From contig FN649742.1 of NCBI GenBank assembly GCA_000310025.1, positions 5,115,772 through 5,179,771 of the forward strand: 64,000 nucleotides of DNA, read 5' to 3'. The first letter of the stretch is position 1, and each line of letters starts with the position of its first letter. Positions 36,067 to 48,000 of the stretch are shown here, in pieces. A program made the translations under genes and the position numbers. The stretch is from Ectocarpus siliculosus (lineage: Eukaryota > Sar > Phaeophyceae > Ectocarpales > Ectocarpaceae). The notes below the pieces were generated by a model. That model searched no databases. It saw nothing but the letters and a program-made list of their open reading frames with translations, and was not told where the DNA came from.

Positions 36067-39000
36067 ATGGGTGACTCCCCTCTATCTTCTGACGCTGGTT
36101 TTGCAATGGAGGAATTCCGCGAAGGTGTAGAGCATCGTAGTCTCCATCGCCGGCTTGGCACGCTCGAGGCGCTGGCTGCGTGGTTGAGTCCCCACCAGCC
36201 TTGCGAGGCTGTCTCTAAGCCGCAGGCGAGAGTGCTGGTGCGACTGCTGGTTAGCGCCCTGTGCAGTGCACAATATTTGGAGCGCTCGTGGATTGTTGGC
36301 CTGCACAAGACCATATCAAGCGCAGCAAGGTCGGAAAGGTGCCCGACATTCACGCCAATGTGTGTCGCGAGCTTGGCTGGTGAGAGCGGATTGAGTGAAG
36401 TGTAGGAAATACGGCTGTGTTCCCCATGTGCACTGCTGGTATCTGCAGTCCACTCCTTGCATGCAAGTATTTCTTGGGGGATTTGGCACTGAACTACATG
36501 TATTAGGACATACACACACAGAAAAGACTACCCGTTCGAGATATACCCACAGTCGAATGGAATGTGGTGAAGTGAGATGCCAATCGTTAGTTTGTGCGTG
36601 TATCATCACGAAGATATCTACGCAATGTAGAAGACAGGTCCCCATGTGCTTTCTCTTCTGCACATTGACCTGCAGGTGCTGCCCCTTCGGCATCAGACGG
36701 CAACTCCCAGCTGGCAATCCTGCGCGTCGCATGTGTCCTTGTCGAGGCAGCAGCACCTGCTGACGCTGAAGAGGGGGTGCCAGAGTGGATTCGGAAACTC
36801 ATTGCAGCGCAGGCTTCTGTTCATGAGAGGGTGGGTGCGATTGGCGACGAAGACAACAGTGCGAAGGCCGAGGGGCTTCTTCACAGATGCCTCAAGATGC
36901 GTCCTGGTTTACTCGACGTGTATCTCGAAGTACTGACAGCCGAGGACAGAAGTAGTGACAGCCTCATGGCGCTATCAGCCATTGCTTCCTTTACAGTGGG
37001 TCTTCCGGCATATGAGGGTGAGTTTGCATGAGACGAATTGTGGTCTATTTATTATTCTTCATTTGGTGGTGCTTCCTGCTGAAACTGTCCAACCTCCCGT
37101 CCAGTAGTCTACCACGTTACACAATTGTACTTCGAAGTACAAGTACATACCAGGATATCACAGCAGTTGTGGCGGCTACGATATAGAGAATCGATACAAC
37201 AGAAAACATGGATACAGTAGTGGTCCCGATATACTGTAGTGGCACCCGAAATGCCCGATTGTAGTGGCATCAAAATCTCTTGTGGCATATCAAATCTCAA
37301 CCCGGTATGTAAGTGGCATGTTACCATATTGACGACGGAGCCCTCAATAATGGCATTTTGGGCATCTCACCCCCCCAATGTGCATAGCAGCAATTCAAAC
37401 CGTCGGCGCCCCCCGGTATTTCACCATGCCCACCACCACAGACACACACAGCAGTGGGCGCCACACGGCCAGGCCCGGCGTTTCGTCGTCTGGCATTGGC
37501 GAGGCCGGGCATTCCTCCGTAAGGCAAAGATGGAATTCTTCGCAGCACATGCCGCTAGATCGATACGGCAGATGGACATCAGAGCGTTTATTACCCGTTC
37601 CCCGGTCATATTGTAGTAACGCCTATTGGTGCAAAGTATGGTGACGGTTGGGATTGTGCGCCGCAGTGGAGAATGTTCGACGTTTACAACTTGGTTGCTT
37701 TAGTTGGTTTCGCGTACACTGCTGTGTTCAACTTTTGTCAACTTGTGTGTTTTGCTTGTGTTGCAACACCCATCATGGCCCGCCTGCAAAAGAACAGATT
37801 GTGTTACTTGGCTGCTATTCGTTTGGACATTGTCTCTGGAGTCCGCCTGCACACAAAGGTAGGTTGCGACTGCAGAAGGCCTAGTTGTCATTTGGACGAT
37901 CAAGAGTCATTTCACATTTCATGGGCAGGCACCTGCATTTTTCACGCGGATACTGCTGCAGACAACGAAGGAGTCACTACAGTACTATAATACTGTACCA
38001 ACACTAGCTCCCTATACAATGTGAGTGTAGATCCAACGAAAAACGGTCGGTAGCGCACACATCTCGAGCTTAATCTCCTCAATAGTGGCCTTAATACTAT
38101 TGCTATTGGCTACTTAATAGTGTTGTTGCCACTATATCGATTAGTGGCACTGCCCTGAATGGTGGCATTTTCTGCTCTTGCCCCTTTATGCCACTATATC
38201 GGGACCATGATATTATTGTCACGGCCATGATAAACCTGGATAGATAAGGGGGTAAAAATGAGCCACGGGTGACGACTCAATACCTTGCAGTGGTCTATCT
38301 GCGATGGTGTGGAAGGTGCGAGACATGCTTCTTCAAGGCAGCAATGCTGCAACCCAGAACGCGAATCCCTTACTTGCGGATTATATATTCCAACGGATCT
38401 TCCAAGACCTTGTACCCGCTCCCGCTGGAAGTTTGTTGAAAATTCTACACATGAACGGCGGAGGAACACACACAACATTCTGGCTCTGCTACAACAGCAG
38501 TGCCGCCAAAACGATCGGCACCTAACAGCAGCACTGACACAGACACAAATGCACAGTGGTAGCTTACGCGAATGCACTTTTGTGCTGCTGCTGTAATGGC
38601 AATGACTCCCATCTATGTTACTCATTCGGCAGTGCATAGAATAATATACCCTGGCGCCTGTCACCAAAAAGGCTCGTCTTGTATATTTTTTTGCTTTTGG
38701 CATAGTTTTGTTTCCAGGTGACCCCTCCCTACACACCGAAGCAGCAACAATAAGAAAGGTAATCCGCCACGAGCTGTGTCCATGCTACGTCTTGTGTGGT
38801 GGTTAACACCAACAATAAGGCTGTAGTACGCTCTTTTCAATTGCGGGCGCGAGAGTCTGGCACAGCCTGTAATAAAGCCCGCCGCGTCTGTCTGCTGGAA
38901 TCCGTTTGACCCCCCCCCCCCCCCCAAGCGCAAAGTACGTTTGTTTTTTTTACCGATGATCCCTCCCCACACACCGAATCGACAGCAATGACGATGACAT

Positions 39001-42000
39001 CCGCCACGAGCTGTTTGTATGGCTCCCTTCCCTCGCCCGTGCTGTCTTGCCGCTTCCAGCGGTGTTGCGTGTCTCGCTGAGTGTTTTCCTCTGTTTCTCC
39101 TGGTTTGAACCGAGCAACTGCTGCGTGTGTGTGTGGGAGATCTCCGCTTTTGTGTTCCTTTACCTCTCGTCCAACTCCCGGGGAAGGGGTCAAAATATCG
39201 TTTGGTTTTGGGGGACAAATGCCTGCCAAGCACGGCCATCTGTTGGAGCGCGACCAAACCGGTGTGACGAAGTACCCTAAAAATCTTGCTTCACAAGCCA
39301 GCAGATCTTAAATCGGTGCTCTATAGAGCTTGTTCTGGTCGAACAAAGGCGATATTTTCAGACGGTCCATAATTAGGCGGAAATTGCATAAGGGCCCCTC
39401 TATCGCGTTGGTTGGAAGAGCCCGACGTACAGAGCCTTTTTTTCCTTCGTAGGGATGATTAAAATAAATGAAAAATGTCGCGCTTCGCGCTCCGCGGCTC
39501 ATTTTAAAAGTATTTCCGCTTGTCCAACCCTCCGCTATATCATAGCCGCCTCTGCTGTAATAGACATCGATGAGTGCAACGTGTAGTAATTGACACAAGA
39601 ACGGGTACCAATTGTATTGGCGTTTAGGCTCACTCCATTCATGCGGATATGTTTGGATATCCGTCTTGTCTTCATAGCAAACCGCGGGTCTGCCGGTAAG
39701 CGAAATTCTTCTCACCACTTTCGTCTCCACGTACATTGCTGTCCTTTCCGGTGAGGGAGAACAAACCTCGATCTAGCCACACACGGCCAATCTGACTCTT
39801 GAAGGCTGTCCTGGAATGCATCTCAGCCACAGGACCGACTTGGAGAGGGGTAGGGCCACCTGACAAAGCAGCAAAATATTTTGCCCTTGATGGACCCCTG
39901 CAGTTGTGTCACTTCGTGCATATCTGATCATATTGTGCTGGTGTTGTTTCTCCGGCGGGCTCGGGGTGCGACTCGGGTAAGGCAGTAGTTGCCTAGAAGT
40001 ATTCCTAGCATGAAGCAGAGCACAGGAGCCTACATGGTACACTGACACGAAACCCACTATATATATGCATCGAAAAAAAGTATTTGTTTAGGATTCAGGG
40101 TAACGTCGAGAATTACACCCGGAGGGCTTGGGTTTTGGGGCTCTCGTGTAAACGTCCGCTGCACACCTTCAATGAAACCGCCGAACATGTTTCCGTATTG
40201 AAGCACAGCACAGCACAACACAACGGCGGGGCACGTACGGTGGCGCTCAGTCTTGGTGATGAAAATATCCTGAGCAAGCTCGAGAATCTCGTTTGAGCCC
40301 AAAAGTTAGACGGTTTTGGAAACATAATGCTCAGACAAAGACGGTCAGATTTTTTAGTTGTTTAGCCGGTAACGGTTTATTTGTCTGAGACTGCCCCACT
40401 TGCCATCCACGGCTCAGACAAACATCTTTCACCACCCTCACTTTTTCTTAGGCGTGGGTTCCTGTTCAGTAGGTCCAGATTTTGGAGCATCAGAGCAGTA
40501 AACCACAAAAAAGATGGCGTCACAGGGTGCAGACTCGTCCGAGCCTCATTGTCACCACCACTGGACAGAGCTGCTCCTCCGATGCGGGCGGTGTCTGTCT
40601 ACATATATGTGGTATGTGGTGATCGCTGTGGAAGGAACCGACAAGGAAGGGTGGGATGAGACAAAGTTCACCAGCCGTCAACACAGAGCAACATCTTCTT
40701 GCCTACAACCTGTTAAAGAAAACACCCACACCATGACATGTATGTAGGTCACTCGAACTGCTGGGAGGTGGCCCCACAGTTGATTTGTGTTGCTCTCGGC
40801 GCCACCTCCTCTAGACAGCTGTTGCGGTTTGGAATGCTGCTTCAAATATCGCTGTGTGAACGTGATTCTTGTAGGTTGAAGCTGCTGCTCAGCTGCTGCT
40901 ACAGGTAGCTGCCGCTGAACCGCCGCCTCTCTCGTTCGCTTGATTGAAACAAGAAGCGACCTGAGCGGCTGAGAGTTTGGTTGCAAGAAGCCTTTCGGGT
41001 GTTTCTCTGCGGCGACAACACACCCGCTAAATGTTCCTGGGACCGGATGATAGACAGCAGCAGCCAACCAAGCAACAACCTTTTCTTTCTTGTGTAGACA
41101 AGGGAAAGGCGACGTGGGAACGGCGCACGCGAGTCTTTCGGCCAATCAGCGGGGGGCAGTTGCCACGTCATGCCGAAAAAAATCTGAGTCTCTTTTCGGA
41201 TCTTTTAAATTTTGCCTGAGCAAAACGAAACGTTTTTCCGAAACTCCCCGTTGTCGGTCTGTGCCTCGAGATAATATTTACAGTACACCCACATGTGTTA
41301 AGTTAATTCGTGCGAATTTGTTGTTGTTGTCCTCACTTGCGAAAGGGACGAACCCGAAACAGGATAACTGATCTGTGAAAAGGACGACCCACTTCTTGCG
41401 GTGCAGGTGGATCTTTTTTTAGGCCATCCGAGTCATGGAACCCAAGAAAGAAACGTGTAATACATGTACCGTCCCACCGATTTGGTTGTCCGATGATTTC
41501 TCAGCACCATGTGAAGCAGCAGCAATCGTACAGCTATCCCCGTGAACTGTGTGTGTGCTACGGCTTGTGTGGCGGCTGATCGAGATCACGGGGCGATAGG
41601 AGGCGCGGAAACTGAGATGACCAGAGTCGAGACCATGCGAGAAAAATACCTACTGCCTCAATAGCGCGCAAGAGTCGAGAGCACACGAAAGAAAGACCCA
41701 CCGCGGCTGCGTCCAAATCTCTCGGCTTGCTTGCGGGACACAACTGATTGGTGTCCACCAGGTTCAGCGGAATGAAGAAACAACGGCTTGCCGATGCTAC
41801 CCACGCTGAGCCAACCAGATGGCGCAACTCGTGTGACCACCGTTAGAGGTTGCGGGGATCAAGCGTCGAGAGATTCAAGTTTGTAGGTGGCACTCTCTTG
41901 GTGCGATGTAGAAGAGTCATCCTGGGCTTGAACAAAAAGGTCAAGATATTGTGACAGCCCAAACCTGCCGAAACGCTGCTCAGAAGTGGACGGGAGGGGA

Positions 42001-45000
42001 CTGTCCAAAAGGGTTGTCCTTTGTGGATAGTCTAAAAGTAACCGATTGTGACATTGCAAGTGCTTTTGGGGTCAGTTGCCCTTTGTAGATCAGTCGTCCT
42101 TTTTTGCGGCAAAAGGACAGCCGATGAAAGATTTCCAAGAAGTCTGCCTTAGGAGAGGGAAATGACATGCTCGAAGTGAGTTTTCTTGCATACAGATGGT
42201 CGGGTTCGACCCAGCAAGATAGGCTAGGTTCACCATGGATAGTCTAAAAGTAACCGATTGTGACATTGCAAGTGCTTTTGGGGTCAGTTGCCCTTTGTAG
42301 ATCAGTCGTCCTTTTTTGCGGCAAAAGGACAGCCGATGAAAGATTTCCAAGAAGTCTGCCTTAGGAGAGGGAAATGACATGCTCGAAGTGAGTTTTCTTG
42401 CATACAGATGGTCGGGTTCGACCCAGCAAGATAGGCTAGGTTCACCATCGGCGATGTGCAAAGACGCCTGAAGGTGTTTGTTTTCAGTCCAATGAAAGAA
42501 ACAACTAGATCAGGCTGTTGCCAACTATAATATCAGTTTACTACAAGTTGGCAAAAACCCTGACCAACGTGGACCCCATGTTGTATTGTACGATAGTCCA
42601 TCCTTGGGATTTGTAGGATAACGTGTACTCTGTATACAAACGCGGTTGCCGTATGCAAGCGTCATTCGATTTCTCGCACTGTCGCGCGTACTGGATATAT
42701 TATGTCCAAACTTATCTTTTGCGCTCGTCACAATTGGACGCGCGTTGGTTTGCAGGCTCCATCAAACAGCGCCTGCTTGCAGTCTACATTCGTTACGCCT
42801 TAGCGACCAAGGGTGGCTGCGACAAGCACAAGCTTGCAAGCTTCAGCACGCTGCTCGCATCACTAACGCCGGACGATTTCTCTGGGGCTGTGCAACCCGT
42901 ATTGGAGAAGCTTCAGAAAAAGAACCCCGACAGCATTTTGCTGGCTGTGGCGTCGCTGGTGAAACACGTGCGCATCGACCTGAGCACTCATGTCGGAATT
43001 TTTCTTCCACCGCTGCTCAGACAGCTCCGCTCGTCGAAGGAGGACGTGCGTCGGATCGCAGTGGAGTTGATGGGCGATTTCGCAAAGCGCTGTGGCGACC
43101 CAGAGGTAGGTGGACGGGCTGCTTCTTACATAAAGGGCTGCCTCTTTTCACACATTTACTGAAAAACGGACAACAAATAATCAATTCATTTCCACACCGT
43201 ACGTATTACCCCCAGGCGCTTCAACTCATGGTGCTTGAACTCAGCGGTGTCCTAGCCGGGAAATCTGGGGTGATGGCTCAATGGTATCAGCGGCACTCCG
43301 TCTTCTTGGCGTTAGAAGGAGTGCGTGGAGGTGTCGTGTCGAGCGAGATGCCCATGTCACGTGCCACGGAGCTTGCACTCGGTGCTGTGGATGGGCTCTT
43401 GCCTGCGGTGGAGAAAGAATCGCATGAAGACACGCGGGCGGTTGGGGTCGGTTGCTTGACACGCTGGGCTCTGCTGCTCGACACCATCCCACCGAAAATT
43501 CTCGCGTCTTTGAAGAATGGACTGGGGTCTGCTGCTCGCCACACAGCAACCATCTTCGCTGCGGCCGCATGTGAACTGAGTGGGTGTCCGAGGCTTCGCG
43601 CTCAGCTCTTATCACTGATGCCTGATCTGCTCGCTCGCGTCGAGCTTGGCTCGAAGAAGCCGAACGCGTTCCACCCCGACGCTATTTACAGCGCCAAGGT
43701 GGTTCTAGAGGTCTCGGCTGCGCATCAAGATTGGGTGGAGAGGATCAACGAGGCGTTTCCATGGCATGCCCTTATGGATCAGGGTTCGTTTTTGTTCCCT
43801 GCAGGTGTATTGGCTCCGCCATTCGCGGACGTGTCCCTGACTGGAGATGCTGCCGGGCCGCTGGCGCCCCATGTTTGTGTTGCGTTGTGCCACGTGCTTT
43901 CGCTAGCGTCGAAGCTCGTCGGTGGGCAGTCGCAGCGTGATGTACAGCCGTTTTCCGAGGCGGCATCCTTGGCAGTTGTGCAATGCCTGGTGCTACCAAA
44001 TCAGGAAGTACGACGGGTCGCCACAGAAACAGCTGTGACTGTTTGCAACCTGGTGGGTGGGTCCCAGGCAACCCTTCTGAAGTCATGCCAACAGGTGAGA
44101 GGCCGGTACCTTTATGTGTGGGGCATTGTGGCAAGCAGTGGCATGGATATGGACTCGATGTCCCTCTTACAGGAGGCCCCCACGTTTGTTGACTGGAGTT
44201 GATATTGCCACTAAGCGTTACAGCACGCTTGTTGTCTCGTGTTTACATGCGCAGGTCATCACTACACACGCAGCGGCAGCGGCAACCGCGAAAATCGTCA
44301 AAACCCTTCCGTCTTCAAGTAAGGAGGACGCGAAGCCAGTGCTTCCTCCCGCAAACCGCTTCGCGGCGGCCCTTTGTTGCATCCTGGGAAGTTCTGCCCC
44401 CAGCGGCGTGCTCGCGATAGCGCTTCTGCTGTCTCACCACCCGTTGGTGTGCCACTCAGCGAAAGGTGCCATATCGCTGTGGGGAGGGATATTGAGGCGG
44501 GCATTCGGCGGTGTGGGAGGCATGGAATCATGTTTGGAAGATAGCGCCGTTGCGGCGAGCGTCGCTTCCGACCTAGTAAGCGCAATGCAAGGGGACGCCA
44601 TGTACGACAGGTGAAAGACTTTCATCGGATTTATTTCAAACGCCTGCGAACCAAAACATAAGGTAGTACGCGCACATGACCTTTCTTTGCACCTTCGATG
44701 TCTTCCCTTTGGGTCAGTTTGCGGCCATGGAAATTCGTTTGCTTGACTTTCAACAGCAGGGAAGGGGAGCTGTATCGTGTCTGGGCCAAAATGGCTCTTG
44801 GTGTTAGTAACAACAGTAACAGCAAATAGCGACAAGATCATAGTGACAAGATTATCGCTCTGTTGCACGCATTTTTGCAGCAGAGGACATGGTCACGTTT
44901 CGCGAGGGGAGAAGAGGAGGAAAATCTCGACTTTTTCCTCGTGGCGCAACGGTTTTTCGTCCCCGTTGCCGTGTGTCCTAGGGAGTATGCCTCAATTTAC

Positions 45001-48000
45001 CGGGCGCGATTTTGTTTGCACCTCGGCGCGCTGCCTAGTCCCCATGTTCCCACTCGGGTAGCGTTGCGCTTGCACCATCTCATGTTTCTACGCTTGTACA
45101 TTGGACGTTCCTGCGGCCACAACCCAATTGCGATACGCGCGCTTGTCCGAGCTCGAGATCTTGCCTGGTATCGTCGTTTCCAGATTCAACGATATCCCCG
45201 TTAGTAGGCGCATTCCCGGCACGGGAGTGCAGCAGCAGCAGTCACAAGAGTAGCAGCAGCAGCATAGGCAGTAGGGCACTAGTTATCGAACTAAATATGC
45301 TTTGCCTTTCCTGCATATGTGCAGGTTGTCCGCCCAGTGGGCTCTTGCCTCTCTAGGAACCACTTGTGGCGCCGGCGGATCGCAAATCGTAGCGGATCGC
45401 TTGTTCCCAGCTCTACTGACTGTTCTGGAAGATGGCGAGTTGAGAACACTCTCCACCACGGACGTGAACATTTTTTTCACCCCAGCCAATGTGGCGTACG
45501 CGTTGCCTGCGTCTCAAAAGAAGCCGGTTGCGACTGCCAGCAAGAATGCAATCCGGCGAGGAATGGATGCAGAAGAAGCCGAGTGGGAAGAGCGTGTGAG
45601 GGCAGAAATCGTATCAAAGGACAGGAAGAAGGGCCAGTCCGGCGGCTCGATAAGCGGGAAGGGCCCCATGGAAAGAGCTGAGGCGGAAGCGTTGGCTCAA
45701 GTGCTTCAAGAGGAGGGCGCTATCCGCGATAGGGTCCGGCGAATTCGTGACCGTGCTCAGGCATCGCTGGTGGGATTAAAACTCGGTTTCCGCGCATGCC
45801 CTGATCTGGGGTTTGGGTGTATCCCTCTCGCCCTACCCGTTTTGGTTCCCTTGATGGGATGGAAACTGCTCGAGCAAGAGGCCCAAGACTGCGTCGAAGC
45901 CCTCGCGTCGACTGCATCAAACGAGCTTCCTGGTTGCTCGTCCTTGATCGCATCTTCTCTTCGGGCAGTGCAGCTATTCCCTGGCGCGGCTGGCCGTTTC
46001 GCAGTGCTGAATGCGTGCTTAGACTCAATCGAGCAGGCATGCCTGTCGGGCGTGAACGGTGAGACACCTTTGGCGCAACCCGCCCTAGCGCTCGTTTTTC
46101 CTGTTCTGCGAGAGGTGCTCAACAATCCACCATCTACAGCACAATGCTCCAGGGCTCTCAAAGTTGTTTCCATTCATGCCAATATGGAGGGAGGTGCCGC
46201 GACCGGCAAGACGGTTCTCCGCGGCTTGCGCATGTTCATGATCGAGGGAATCCTGAACGTCGTGGACAGATTCCCCCAGATGGAGCCCACCCCGGACGCG
46301 GTTCTTGCGTCGATTTGTACCGCTCCAGCACTGGACGCCAGCGAATGGGGCCCGTTACTCGGGAGCGCCGGACTATTGAGCGAGGCCCGCCATGTTCGGC
46401 TGGCTTCACTCGAGTCTGTGATGATGATGGTTCTAGATGGACAAGCGCTGTCGGATAACCCTTTGGTTGAGAGCCGCCTGTGGCTTTGCAGGTTTGATGC
46501 GGACGAGGATAATGCAGAGCTGGCTGACGAAGTGTGGAATGCCAGGGGGGCACCTCTTTCCTCGAGCTTTTCCGGTCCGCTCATGGCGCTCCTGTCTGAC
46601 AGCAAGGCGCATGTGCGGGAATCAACTGCTCGGGCGCTGGCAGGGGGAATGTTACAGCACCCCACGTCAGGCTCGGCGTTTCTGAAACGCCTGTACGGCC
46701 TGTACAGTACTCACGCGCCACCACCTGCAGCGGAGAAAAGCGACTCGAAGCTCGACATGGACAAGTTCTTCGCGGCGCCGATGGGCGCCGAAACGAGCTC
46801 CGAATCAAAAGTGGACGCCGGGTGGCCAGCCCGAGCAGGGGTGGCGGTGGCACTTAAGGCTATCGGCGAAGCACGGGCGTTTGACGACGGGAGCAGTACT
46901 TCGGTTTACGAAGCGTTCGCCTTCCTCGTTGAGCACGGTATCGCGGACTACAGCGCGCGCGTGAGGGGGCACATGCTAGCCGCTGGTGTGGCAGTAATAT
47001 CGACCTACGGGGGAGGATGCGCTGTGCAATTTTTGCGCCCATGTGAAGCGGTGATGGCGGAAAGCCCTCGCAAGAGCGAAGATGCTCAGTGCATGGACTG
47101 GAGGAGAGAAGGCGTGGTTGTTTTCATGGGCTGCGCAGCAAAGCACCTTGACAAGGAAGATCCTAAGGTGGTATCGATTGTGCAGACGCTCGTTGGGGCC
47201 CTTGCTACACCGTCAGAAGCTGTGCAGATTGCTGTGTCGGATTGTCTTGCACCGCTGATGAAGATTCCTGTCGTGAAAGAGCGCGGCCCCGAGCTTTTGA
47301 AGACACTACTTTCTCGTTGTGTGGGGGGGCGGTCGTATGGCGAGAGAAGAGGTGCAGCTTTTGGAGTCGCCGCGGTGGTGAAGGGTCTGGGGATCGCGAC
47401 CATCAAGAAGCACCAGGTTATCAGCACTTTGGAGGCGGCTTGCAAGGGATCAAGCTTTCAGGGCAAGCAGGGGGCCCTGTGCGCATTCGAGTGCATGTGC
47501 GTGCGTCTAGCGCTTCTGTTTGAACCGTATGTGATCGTGATACTCCCGCACCTGCTCAAGTGCTTTGGTGATTCGTCCAACTATGTGCGCGAGGCCGCAC
47601 ACGACTGCGCTCGGGCGATCATGTCAAAGCTCTCTGCCCACGGCGTAAAGCTCATCTTGCCGGCGATTCTAAAGTCCTTGTCTGACCCGGCATGGAGAAC
47701 GAAGCAAGGGGCAATCGAGCTTCTTGGCTCCATGGCGTATTGTGCGCCGCGGCAGCTTGCGGATTCTCTCCCTTTGATCGTGCCCAAGCTCACCGACGCC
47801 TTCGCTGACACTCACCCGAAGGTCCGGGATTCTGGTCGCAAAGCCCTGGAAGACATCGGAAGTGTGATCAGAAACCCAGAGGTTGCAGGATTATCGATGA
47901 CCCTCATGTCAGCCCTGTCCGACCCTTCCAAGTACACTAGGGGCGCGTTGGAGGCGTTGCTGGCTTGTGAGTTCATGCACTCCATAGACGCTCCTTCCCT

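Noticed and set aside
37648-38600. Frames at 37648-37890 and 38285-38596 considered as GCN1 exons
   Set aside because: Exon 2 (ending 37017) joins in phase to exon 3 at 42756 and the protein then matches GCN1 without a gap. These frames lie within or next to the TIR element.
42190-42236. GGGTTCGACCC resembling a Pol III B box in the 212-bp repeat
   Set aside because: It is a simple palindrome; no A box or tRNA stems could be formed on either strand.
44880-45060. Possible additional GCN1 exon between exons 5 and 6
   Set aside because: One frame fits the phases but gives un-GCN1-like protein. Joining exon 5 (ends AG) directly to exon 6 (begins G) gives AMYDRLSAQWALASLG in phase, so no extra exon is needed.
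45230-45262. CAG-type trinucleotide runs (also near 4127 and 40870)
   Set aside because: Short simple repeats of a kind spread through the whole window; no specific role indicated.
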